NCBI GenBank assembly: GCA_019038645.1
Contig: JAHOYT010000058.1
Location: forward strand, 1 to 52,942
Direction: 5' to 3'
Source of the DNA: Bacteroidales bacterium
GTDB lineage: Bacteria; Bacteroidota; Bacteroidia; Bacteroidales; UBA12077
DNA length: 52,942 nt
The position numbers and the translations under genes were made by a program. Under the pieces are notes generated by a model. The model worked only from the letters and a program-made list of their open reading frames with translations. It ran no database searches and was not told the DNA's origin. How positions within the stretch are numbered: the first letter of the stretch is position 1; every line of letters begins with the position of its first letter. Below, in pieces: positions 33,926-43,000 of this stretch.

Positions 33926-35125
33926 ATGTCGCAAAGGATTTTTATTACCGGTATAGGTATAATATCAGGAATTGGGAATAATGTTGACGAAACACTTCAG
34001 TCAATTAAGCTGAAAAAGTCTGGCGTAACTGACATAAAATATCTTGAAACAATTCACAAAGGCACAATTCCGGTATCTGAAGTAAAACTTTCAGAAGATG
34101 AATTAATTGAACTCGCCGGACTGGATAAGAATGAACCTTTTACCCGATCAACATTAATTGGTATTATAGCTGCTGATGAAGCAGTTAAAAGTGCTAAAAT
34201 TGATGACATGAAAGAGTATAAAACAGGTTTAATTTCAGGAACTACTGTTGGCGGAATGGATAAGAGCGAACTTTTTTACAGAGATCTTTTAGAAACAAAC
34301 AATCATATTGAATATATCGAAACACATGATTGTGGAGATAGTACCGAACGAATTGCAGACTATATCGGAGTAAAAGATTTTGTTTCAACAACGAGTACTG
34401 CGTGTTCATCTGCGGCAAACTCAATGATACTGGGAGCCAGAATGATAAAAAATGGACTCCTCGACAGAGTAGTTGCCGGAGGAATTGAATCATTAACTAA
34501 ATACCATATGAATGGTTTCAACACATTAATGATTCTGGATAAAGAGCCTTGTAAACCTTTCGATGAAAACCGCCAGGGGTTAAATTTAGGTGAAGGAGCT
34601 GCTTTTCTTGTACTTGAATCTGAAGAACTTGTTAAAAAAACCGGCAAAAAAGTACTAGCGGAATTAAAAGGTTATGGAAATTCATGTGAAGCTTTCCACC
34701 AGACAGCATCAACTCCTGAAGGGAAAGGTGCCTATATGGCCATGAAAGAGGCACTGGAAAGAAGCGGATTAAAACCTGAGCAAATTGATTATGTTAATGC
34801 TCACGGAACAGGAACCGACAATAATGATCTATCGGAAGGCAGAGCAATTGATAAACTTTTCGATAATAATCCACCTAAAGTGAGCTCAACAAAAGCTTAT
34901 ACAGGTCATACAACAAGTGCTGCCGGCGGTGTTGAAGCAGTTCTTTCTGTTTTGGCTATTCAGCATAATATGATTTTCCCGAACCTGAATTTTAAAGATC
35001 AAATGAAAGAGTTAAGTTTTAAACCTGTAACAGAGCTTCTCAAAAATGTAAAGGTTGATCATGTATTATCTAATTCTTTTGGTTTCGGTGGAAATAATTC
35101 TGCATTAATTTTTTCAAGATATTAG
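33926..35125 (+). CDS. Beta-ketoacyl-ACP synthase, KS-alpha of the KS/CLF pair
   Basis: The 399-aa FabF-type enzyme carries C160 in TSTACSS, H293 in NAHGTGTD and H328 in YTGHTTSAAG with K323. It is encoded one base before a second KS-like gene lacking the Cys, the arrangement of KS/chain-length-factor pairs in type II polyketide systems; aryl polyene synthesis is reported to use such a heterodimer (ApeO-ApeC). It would elongate the aryl starter with malonyl units. Confidence 0.93.
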   Translation: MSQRIFITGIGIISGIGNNVDETLQSIKLKKSGVTDIKYLETIHKGTIPVSEVKLSEDELIELAGLDKNEPFTRSTLIGIIAADEAVKSAKIDDMKEYKTGLISGTTVGGMDKSELFYRDLLETNNHIEYIETHDCGDSTERIADYIGVKDFVSTTSTACSSAANSMILGARMIKNGLLDRVVAGGIESLTKYHMNGFNTLMILDKEPCKPFDENRQGLNLGEGAAFLVLESEELVKKTGKKVLAELKGYGNSCEAFHQTASTPEGKGAYMAMKEALERSGLKPEQIDYVNAHGTGTDNNDLSEGRAIDKLFDNNPPKVSSTKAYTGHTTSAAGGVEAVLSVLAIQHNMIFPNLNFKDQMKELSFKPVTELLKNVKVDHVLSNSFGFGGNNSALIFSRY

Positions 35126-35126
35126 T

Positions 35127-36191
35127 ATGGAAGTTTATATAAAAGGTATAGGTAATATATCTCCACAAAATACTGCTGATAGCAGCATATTCTTAGATGA
35201 AGTTGTTGGTCACGATACAGATTTTATTTCTTGTATAGAACCTAATTATAAAGAATTTGTTAATCCAATTCAACTTCGCAGAATGAGCAAGTTAATTAAA
35301 ATGGGAATTAGTGCATCTAAAATTTGTTTATCTGATGCAGGAATTGAAAATCCGGGTGCAATTATTACCGGAACAGGACTTGGATTGGTTGGAGATACTG
35401 AAAAATTCCTGAATCAGGTTATTGATAATAATGAAGAGTTTCTTGCCCCTACTGCATTTATACAATCTACTCACAATACTATTAGCGGACAGGTTGCAAT
35501 TGCTTTAAAATGTTTCAACTATAATAACACCTACTCACATCGTGGTTTTTCATTTGAAAGTGCTTTATTGGATGGAATGCTTTTAATTAAAGATAAAGAT
35601 GCTGAAAATGTATTAGTAGGTGGTTTTGATGAAATAACCAAGGAGCATCATTCAATTATTAGGAAAACGCGTTGGGTTAAAAACGAAACTATAAAAAGTT
35701 TAGAACTTTTAAATCATAAAACACAAGGAACAATTGTTGGCGAAAGTGTTGCTTTCTTTTCATTAACAGGAAAAAAGGATGAAAACACTTATGCTAAAAT
35801 AAAAGATATAAAAACTATATATAAGCCTGAGAATAAGAAAGAAATTGAAGCTAAAATAGATCAGTTCCTTACAGAAAATGCTTTGACTAAAGAAGATATT
35901 GACTTAGTTGTTTTAGGCTTAAACGGAAATGTTGATACCGATGATGTTTATTATCATTTAGCAGATAACTATTTTAATACCAACTATGCTTATTTTAAAC
36001 ACCTTTCCGGTGATTATCACACAGTTGGTTCTTTTGCATTATGGTTTGCAGCTAATACAATTAAACATCAGAAAGTACCCGAAGTTGCTCGTTTCAGAAA
36101 AGAAAACTTTACTGAAAAACCAATAAAAAACGTATTGGTATATAATCATTTTAGAGAAGTTGATCACTCAATATTTTTATTAACTCAATGA
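35127..36191 (+). CDS. Chain-length-factor-like ketosynthase homologue
   Basis: The 354-aa protein keeps the ketosynthase fold (ITGTGLGLVGDTEKF, NTISGQVAIAL, VLVGGFDEI) but has lost the nucleophile: alignment by eye puts G140 (in SHRGFSFES) at the Cys position. It is encoded one base after KS 33926, so it should be its heterodimer partner setting chain length. It corresponds to the ApeC-like subunit of aryl polyene systems. Its stop overlaps the start of the deacetylase gene (ATGA). Confidence 0.85.
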   Translation: MEVYIKGIGNISPQNTADSSIFLDEVVGHDTDFISCIEPNYKEFVNPIQLRRMSKLIKMGISASKICLSDAGIENPGAIITGTGLGLVGDTEKFLNQVIDNNEEFLAPTAFIQSTHNTISGQVAIALKCFNYNNTYSHRGFSFESALLDGMLLIKDKDAENVLVGGFDEITKEHHSIIRKTRWVKNETIKSLELLNHKTQGTIVGESVAFFSLTGKKDENTYAKIKDIKTIYKPENKKEIEAKIDQFLTENALTKEDIDLVVLGLNGNVDTDDVYYHLADNYFNTNYAYFKHLSGDYHTVGSFALWFAANTIKHQKVPEVARFRKENFTEKPIKNVLVYNHFREVDHSIFLLTQ

Positions 36192-36949
36192 TAAAACCCG
36201 GAACTTCACTTGTTCTATTCATCATTGTTTTAATCCTGGTTTATCTCTTTCTTCCATGGAAAGGGATATTTTTTATTATAATCACTCTCCTGTTTTTAAC
36301 TCATTTAGTTTATTGCTCAGCAAATATTTGTTCACAGGCTTATATTAATACCTTTTGCAAAGCAAACACTAAAGAAAAGAAAATAGCAATTACTTTTGAT
36401 GATGGCCCTGATTCAAAGATCACACCAGAAGTTTTAGCTTTACTTGATTCTTACAATGCCAAAGCTACATTCTTTTGTGTCGGTCAAAATATTGCTGACA
36501 ATGAAGAATTATTAAAATCAATTGACGAAAAAGGGCATTTAATTGGGAACCATACCTGGTCACATGCTCGGTGGTTCGACCTGTTTTCTTCGAAAAAAAT
36601 GAAAACTGATATTGAAAAAACAAACGATCATATATTTGAAATAATAAAGAAAAAAACAAAGCTGTTTCGTCCTCCGTATGGAGTAACAAATCCTGCCTTA
36701 AAAAAAGCTATAAAAAATTTAAACTTTAATACTATTGGGTGGAGCATTCGTTCTTTCGATACTATTAATAGTCCTGAAAAAACATTCAAAAGAATAAAAA
36801 AGATACTATCATCAGGCGATATTATCTTATTTCACGATAATCAGCAACATATTGTTGAAATCTTAGAATCTTTTTTAGAATATGCCAGAAACAAAAATTA
36901 CGAAATTGTTGCACTTGATGAGCTATTAAATATAGAAGCATATGAATAG
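36188..36949 (+). CDS. Membrane-anchored polysaccharide deacetylase (NodB/CE4 family)
   Basis: The 253-aa product has one or two N-terminal membrane segments (about 8-48) and a NodB homology domain. The metal-binding Asp pair is in TFDDGPD (about 71-77), the His pair in GNHTWSH (about 121-127), and the FRPPYG motif (about 161-166) is present. It would remove N- or O-acetyl groups from a carbohydrate at the cell surface. Within this cluster the substrate could be a sugar attached to the polyene lipid. It overlaps the CLF gene by 4 bp. Confidence 0.9.
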   Translation: MIKPGTSLVLFIIVLILVYLFLPWKGIFFIIITLLFLTHLVYCSANICSQAYINTFCKANTKEKKIAITFDDGPDSKITPEVLALLDSYNAKATFFCVGQNIADNEELLKSIDEKGHLIGNHTWSHARWFDLFSSKKMKTDIEKTNDHIFEIIKKKTKLFRPPYGVTNPALKKAIKNLNFNTIGWSIRSFDTINSPEKTFKRIKKILSSGDIILFHDNQQHIVEILESFLEYARNKNYEIVALDELLNIEAYE

Positions 36950-36965
36950 AATATATAAAATGGAT

Positions 36966-37067
36966 TGTCATCCTGAGTTTATCGAAGGGTGGCAAATAAG
37001 GTTTGGCAAAAAAAATAACCATATTTATGCTTCGCATGAGAAAAGTTCGACTAAGCTCAATATGACA
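36966..37067. repeat. Degenerate REP/MITE-like inverted repeat, reaching into the LolA-like gene
   Basis: The left arm (36966-36988, TGTCATCCTGAGTTTATCGA) and right arm (37045-37067, GTTCGACTAAGCTCAATATG) are inverted copies with mismatches. They resemble the elements at 43938, 47289 and 50298. The right arm includes the ATG used as the start of the LolA-like gene. Confidence 0.75.
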
Positions 37068-37700
37068 GCTATTTTTTTTATAATCTTTTCATTATTTGGA
37101 CTCAATAATATACATGCACAGGAAAACGGGTTTACGCAAGTTAAAGATCTTACCAAAGCCAAAACAGAACTTAGCAAATTAGCAGATAATACTTCAACAA
37201 TTCAGAGTAAGTTTATACAGGAAAAACATTTAAGTTTTCTAACAGAAAATATTATTTCTAAAGGAGAATTTTATTTTAAAAGTCCGAATCAGTTACGTTG
37301 GGAATACTCCGAACCATTCGAATATATTATAGTTTTTAATGATAAAAATATACTGATTAAGGATGAAGATAAAATAAGTACATTCGATACTGAATCGAAC
37401 AAAATGTTTAGCGAAATTAGTAACATGATGATTGGTACTATTCAGGGAAATATTTTTACCGATAGTGATCGGTTTGCAGTAAAATATTTCGAAAACAATT
37501 CTCAGTATTTATTAGAACTGGACCCGAAATTACCCGAAATGAAAAACATGCTCAAAATAATTAAAATATATATTGATAAATCTGATATTTCTGTTGCAAA
37601 AATTAAAATGATCGAAAGTTCCGATGATTATACCAGCATTGATTTCATAAATAGAAAGCTGAATCAGCCAATTGATAATGAGATATTTAATATTAAATAA
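37062..37700 (+). CDS. LolA-like outer-membrane lipid/lipoprotein carrier
   Basis: The 212-aa product has a signal peptide (TAIFFIIFSLFGLNNIHAQ) and a LolA-like half-barrel (about 25-210) with SKFIQEKHLSFL, GEFYFKSPNQLRWEYSEPF and VKYFENNSQYLLEL segments. LolA-like proteins carry hydrophobic cargo across the periplasm; an equivalent occurs in aryl polyene clusters (ApeL is my recollection). I chose ATG 37062 because it gives a proper signal peptide; the frame also opens at 36942 but those first 40 residues are encoded by a repeat. The start codon itself sits in the repeat's right arm. Confidence 0.85.
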   Translation: MTAIFFIIFSLFGLNNIHAQENGFTQVKDLTKAKTELSKLADNTSTIQSKFIQEKHLSFLTENIISKGEFYFKSPNQLRWEYSEPFEYIIVFNDKNILIKDEDKISTFDTESNKMFSEISNMMIGTIQGNIFTDSDRFAVKYFENNSQYLLELDPKLPEMKNMLKIIKIYIDKSDISVAKIKMIESSDDYTSIDFINRKLNQPIDNEIFNIK

Positions 37701-38421
37701 TATATTATTAAGTAGCACTCCCCCTCGGAGAAGGGGGTTAGGGGGATCGAAAAAAGTTACTTATACAAATCCCCCTGGCCCCCTTTTTAGAAAAGGGGGA
37801 AATTTTTTATTATTGATTTCCATTCTTATTGTTACCAGTTGCTCCAATCCATATAAGAATCTAACTACAACTGAATATTCAATCAACGAAATTCATCAGA
37901 TTCCCTATGCTCTGCCCTTTTCCGAAAAAGCTTTGATATATAAAGCCAATATCAATTTTTTTAATAATGATATCAGTGGATTACTAATCCTTAAGAAAAC
38001 CGATGAAAGTAATTATCGTATTGCTTTAACCACTCAGTTCGGATTAAAAATATTTGATTTTGAACTAAACCACGGCATTTTAAATGTGAAATATTGTGTC
38101 GAATACCTGAATAAGAAAGTAATCATAAATACATTTCAGAATGATTTCAATTTGCTTTTAATGCAGAACCATATTAATAATATTTTTGTAATTGAAAATC
38201 CTGAACAAGATCAAAAAATATGGCAATTAAAATCAGGGAAACTAACTTATAATTATATTCAAGAGACTGAATCAGAAAAGATTGCAAACATTAGCTTTAA
38301 GAAACGAAATTCTGATAAAATATCTGTAGGTTTGTATAATTACAAAGGAAATATTCCTGAAAATATTACTTTGGAACATCACAACATTAAACTAAAAATG
38401 AATCTAAAATTGATACAATAA
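37678..38421 (+). CDS. DUF3261-like lipoprotein with a repeat-encoded N-terminal insertion
   Basis: The 247-aa frame has a lipoprotein signal (FLLLISILIVTSC, Cys at about residue 54) and then a beta-rich domain (IYKANINFFNNDISGLLILKK; GLKIFDFELNHGI) like the DUF3261 lipoproteins of aryl polyene clusters. Residues about 13-42 before the hydrophobic core are encoded by a G/C-rich inverted repeat (37717-37803), which makes the signal peptide far longer than the usual 20 aa. No ATG exists between the repeat and the lipobox, so translation must start before the repeat. It overlaps the LolA-like gene by 23 bp. Confidence 0.72.
   Translation: MRYLILNNILLSSTPPRRRGLGGSKKVTYTNPPGPLFRKGGNFLLLISILIVTSCSNPYKNLTTTEYSINEIHQIPYALPFSEKALIYKANINFFNNDISGLLILKKTDESNYRIALTTQFGLKIFDFELNHGILNVKYCVEYLNKKVIINTFQNDFNLLLMQNHINNIFVIENPEQDQKIWQLKSGKLTYNYIQETESEKIANISFKKRNSDKISVGLYNYKGNIPENITLEHHNIKLKMNLKLIQ
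37717..37803. repeat. G/C-rich inverted repeat inside the lipoprotein signal sequence
   Basis: AGGGGGTTAGGGGGAT (37732-37747) and ATCCCCCTGGCCCCCT (37769-37784) are inverted copies with two mismatches, flanked by further CCCCCT/AGGGGG blocks. The frame stays open through it. Base composition is strikingly unlike the AT-rich surroundings. Confidence 0.85.
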
Positions 38422-38425
38422 TACA

Positions 38426-38800
38426 ATGCTTTTAAAAGATTTCTACACCATAATTGAATTAGACAGCAGCGATAAGGAAAATGTAAAAGCAATTATCGAC
38501 TTAAATAAAGAACACAAGGTTTATAAAGGTCACTTTCCCGGAAATCCTGTAGTTCCTGGCGTTTGCCTTACCCAACTTATTAAAGAAGTAATGGAAAATA
38601 TAGAAGGTATGGAACTTAGCCTTGTTTATGCCAGTAATATTAAATTCATGGCCGTTGTTAATCCGGAAATAAATGACAGACTACAAATCGATCTTAAAGT
38701 AAAATACGATACTGAACAAAACATCATTAAAGTTGATAGTGTTACACACTTTAACGATCAGGTTTTTTACAAATTTAAAGGTAACTTTAAGGCAAAATAA
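38426..38800 (+). CDS. Hotdog-fold 3-hydroxyacyl-ACP dehydratase subunit (ApeI-like), retains His, lacks Glu
   Basis: The 124-aa FabA/FabZ-type protein has the catalytic His (H36) in KGHFPGNPVVPG but Gln50 where FabZ has its acidic residue (PGVCLTQLIKE). The dehydratase at 27307 shows the opposite loss. Since FabZ-type active sites combine His and Glu/Asp from two subunits, the two proteins may form one functional heterodimer, as reported for ApeI/ApeP to my recollection. It lies 4 bp after the lipoprotein gene. Confidence 0.87.
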   Translation: MLLKDFYTIIELDSSDKENVKAIIDLNKEHKVYKGHFPGNPVVPGVCLTQLIKEVMENIEGMELSLVYASNIKFMAVVNPEINDRLQIDLKVKYDTEQNIIKVDSVTHFNDQVFYKFKGNFKAK

Positions 38801-38812
38801 ATACCGGGGAGA

Positions 38813-40033
38813 ATGGCTGCCGATAAATACAGTAAATTGTTCAGGGAGAAAAAGTGTTGTGTTATAATTCCAACTTATAATAACCATCAAACTATAGAAC
38901 AACTTATTAATGATGTACTGGAATATACCAGTCAGGTTGTTGTTGTGAACGATGGATCAACTGATAATACCAAAGAAATTCTAAGTAAATTTAATCAGAT
39001 TGATGTAGTAAGCTATCCTAAAAATAAAGGGAAAGGATATGCCTTAAGAAAAGGATTTCGCTTTGCCTGGACCAAAGCTTATGAATATGCAATAACAATT
39101 GATTCTGACGGTCAGCATTTTGCTTCTGATCTGCCGAACTTTGTGGAAGCTATTGACGAAAATCCAAATGCCATTATTATCGGGAACCGAAATATGGATC
39201 AGGAAGGAGTTCCCGGAAAAAGCAGTTTCGGTAATCGTTTTTCAAACTTCTGGTTTAAATTAGAAACAGGTATAAAAATGCCCGACACGCAATCCGGTTA
39301 CAGATTATATCCTTTGAAGCCTTTGAGTAAAATGATATTCTTCACCCGTAAATTCGAGTTTGAAATTGAGGTTATTGTTAGGGCTGCCTGGAAAGGTGTT
39401 AATGTTACTAATGTTCCAATTCAAATATATTATGCGCCAAAAGAAATCCGTGTTTCTCACTTCAGGCCATTTCGTGATTTTTCCAGAGTTAGTATTTTAA
39501 ATGCTCTTTTAGTAATATATGCTTTTCTTATTGTTAAGCCGTTTGAATTTATCCGAAAGCTGAACAAAAAAAGTATTCAGGAGTTTTTTCGCACACAAAT
39601 AACTCAAAACAAGGAACCTAACATTAAAATCACATTTGCAGTTATGTTAGGATTATTCATGGGTGTTGCTCCTGTTTGGGGATATCAAATGCTTATTGCA
39701 TTTGCACTGGCTCATATGTTAAAATTAAATAAAGTCATCGTTCTGGTAACATCCAATATTAGTATTCCGCCAATGATTCCAATTATAATTTTTGCCAGTT
39801 TTAAAACTGGCGGATTATTTATTGAAGCGAATAAACTTAGCTTAAAATATAATTCCGGAATTAGCCTTGATTTAATTAAAGATAATTTTATTCAATACAT
39901 TGTAGGAAGTCTTGTATTCGGAATAATTCTGGCAATTGTATTTGGTATTATAACGTATATTCTTCTTCTGATTTTCAGAAAAAAACCTGTATTACAGGAA
40001 GAGTATGTAAAATCTTTTCAGGAACAATCTTAG
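38813..40033 (+). CDS. Family 2 glycosyltransferase fused to a DUF2062 membrane domain
   Basis: The 406-aa protein has a GT-A/GT2 domain at about 15-240 (IIPTYNN, VVVNDGSTDNTKE, the DSDGQH metal motif and the DTQSGYRLYP acceptor segment), followed by two to four membrane helices with the DUF2062 motif GVAPVWGYQM and SNISIPPMIP (about 275-390). Such fusions glycosylate lipid-linked molecules at the inner membrane. In this cluster it probably adds a sugar to the polyene lipid. It sits between the dehydratase (12 bp) and the MMPL fusion (5 bp). Confidence 0.92.
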   Translation: MAADKYSKLFREKKCCVIIPTYNNHQTIEQLINDVLEYTSQVVVVNDGSTDNTKEILSKFNQIDVVSYPKNKGKGYALRKGFRFAWTKAYEYAITIDSDGQHFASDLPNFVEAIDENPNAIIIGNRNMDQEGVPGKSSFGNRFSNFWFKLETGIKMPDTQSGYRLYPLKPLSKMIFFTRKFEFEIEVIVRAAWKGVNVTNVPIQIYYAPKEIRVSHFRPFRDFSRVSILNALLVIYAFLIVKPFEFIRKLNKKSIQEFFRTQITQNKEPNIKITFAVMLGLFMGVAPVWGYQMLIAFALAHMLKLNKVIVLVTSNISIPPMIPIIIFASFKTGGLFIEANKLSLKYNSGISLDLIKDNFIQYIVGSLVFGIILAIVFGIITYILLLIFRKKPVLQEEYVKSFQEQS

Positions 40034-40038
40034 AAAAT

Positions 40039-43000
40039 ATGTCAGGTTTATTTAATGGTTTATACGATCTTTTTCGAAAATTTAGAATTTCATTCATATT
40101 TCTAATCCTGATTATTTTTGGATTTTCAGCTTATTTTGTATCTAAAATCAGATTTGAAGAAGATATTACCAGAATGCTTCCTTCTGATGAGAATATTCAG
40201 AGAATAAGCATGGTTTCGCAAAATATCAACTTTATGGATAAGTTGATTATTAACATTGCATTAAGTGATACCAGCATTGCTTCCGATCCACAAAAACTCA
40301 TCGAATTTGCTAATCAGTTAAATGATAAACTAACAGAATATAAGCCTGATTTAATTAAAGATATTAACTACCAGGTTTCCGATCGAGTCATGTCAGAAGT
40401 ATATGATGTTTTCTTTGAAAATCTACCTGTGTTTCTGGAAGAAAAAGATTACGCAAAAATTGATAGTTTAATTCAACAATCCTCTGTTGAGAATTCAATC
40501 AGAAACAATTTCAAAACGCTTATATCTCCTGCAAGTATGGTTATGAAGCAATTCGTAATGAAAGATCCGCTTCACTTCACTCCTATTGGTCTGGATAAAT
40601 TAAACACTTTCCAAATTGGTGATAATTACGAAATTTACAATAGCCGTATTTTTACAAAAGATAAAAAGAACCTTAATATTTTTGTTACATCGGCTTTTCC
40701 TTCAGGTGAAACTCAAAAAAACGGGAGCCTGATTCAGGTTCTTAATCAAACTATTGATAGCCTGGAATCGCAATTTAATCATGAAATTAATGCTCAATAT
40801 TACGGAGCTGCAGCAGTAGCTGTTGGAAATGCTAATCGTATTAAAAAGGATATTAAGCTTACTGTTACTATTGCGCTAATTGTTCTGTTAGTGTTTATGA
40901 GTTTGTTTTTCCGAAAGAAAAGTATTTTTCTAATTCTTTTTCTCCCTGCAATTTTTGGCGGTAGTTTATCCTTAGCAATTCTTTATCTGATTAAAGGTAG
41001 TATATCTGCTATTTCGCTTGGAATTGGTTCTGTCTTATTAGGCATAACTGTAGATTATTCATTACATCTGTTTACTCATTACCGAAGCGTTGGCGATGTT
41101 AAAAAAGTATTGAAAGATATTGCAACTCCGGTATTAATGAGTACGTTAACTACTGCATCTGCATTTTTGTGTTTACTGTTCGTTAGCTCCAAAGCTCTTC
41201 AGGATTTAGGTATGTTTGCGGCAATTAGTGTTGTTGTGGCGGCTTTATTTTCACTAATTGTTTTACCTCACTTCCTTAAAAAGAAAGATTATGAAAAAAC
41301 AATTGTAAGTCAGCGAAAATCAATAATAGAAAAGATCACATCATATCCTTTTGAGAAAAATAAATATTTGATTCTGGTAATAGTTGCATTTACAATTGTT
41401 TCTATGTTTTTCTCCGGAAAAACTTCTTTTGATGGCGATATGGATAAAATGAGTTATCTATCGGACGAGCTAAAAGAAGCTGAAACTAATCTGAATAAAA
41501 TTGCCAATGTAACACTCAAGTCTGTTTATTTAATAAGCACTGGTGATAACCTACAGGAAGCTTTAGTAAACAGCGAAAAAGCCATTCCAAATCTTGAAAA
41601 GCTTAAAAAGAGCGGAATAATAAATCAATATACTTCGCTTAGTAAAATTCTGATTTCAGATTCACTTCAAAATGAAAGAATAAAACACTGGAACGCTTTC
41701 TGGACTCCGGCAAAAATTGATCAATTAAAGTTGAACCTTTTGATTTCAGGTGAAAAATATAAATTCAAGCCCGATGCTTTTTCATCATTTTATCAACTTT
41801 TAGAGAAAGATTTTGAACCGGTGAAACAGGAAGAGTTAGGTGATTTACGAAAGCTATTTTTAGATGAATACATAACCGAAAATGATGATATTACAACTGT
41901 TGTTAGCATCTTAAAAGCTGATGAATCGAACAAACCTTTCATTTACGAAACATTTGCCAACTCTGATAAGCTGGTGGTATTCGACAAAAAATATATGACC
42001 GATAATCTGGTTCGGGTTTTAAAAGATGATTTTAATTTATTGGTTAAACTTTCATTAATTATTGTTTTCCTGATACTTCTTTTATCGTTTGGTAGAATTG
42101 AATTAGCTCTTCTTACTTTTATTCCAATGGCAATTTCATGGATCTGGACATTAGGAATAATGGGTATATTCGGAATTAAGTTTACCATATTCAACATCAT
42201 TATTTCGACCTTTATTTTCGGTTTAGGAATAGATTATTCCATATTTATTATGCGTGGAATGTTACAGGAATACAAGTATGGAGTTAAAAATCTTAATTCT
42301 TATAAAACATCTATTTTCTTGTCAGCAATAACAACAATAACCGGAATTGGAGTTTTAATTTTTGCAAAGCATCCTGCCTTAAAATCAATGGCATTGCTTT
42401 CAATTATTGGAATTTTATCGGTAATAATTATTTCTTATACCATTGAACCGGCATTATTCAAACTGTTTATTTTAAATCGCAAAAATAAGAGTAAAATAGC
42501 TTTCTCTTTTCAGGAATTTTTAAACTCCATTATTGCCTGGAGTATTTTTGTTGCAGGATCAATTTATATAACTTTTGTTGGATTAATATTTAGCAAAGTA
42601 TTTGGAATTAAAAATAAAAGATTTAAACTATTCCTTAATTATTCAATGAGTTATTCAAGTAAGGCTCTATACTACGGAATGTTTAATCTTCGTAAAAAGA
42701 TACTAAATCCGAATAAAGAAAAATTTAAAAAACCATGTATAATTATTTGTAATCATCAGTCGCATATCGATTTGATGTACAATATGTCAATTAACCCTAA
42801 AATCATTATTCTAACAAATGATTGGGTTCAAAACAGCAAAATATACGGACGTATTATTCAAATGGCAGATTTTTATCCTGTTTCGGACGGTTACGAAGCC
42901 CTGGTTCCTAAACTAAAAGAAAAAATTAAAGAAGGATTCTCAATTTTAGTTTATCCCGAAGGTACCCGATCGGTTAATTATAAGATGAAACGTTTTCATA

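Noticed and set aside
36942-37061. Longer N-terminus of the LolA-like protein
   Set aside because: The 40 residues are encoded by a degenerate inverted repeat and would bury the signal peptide.
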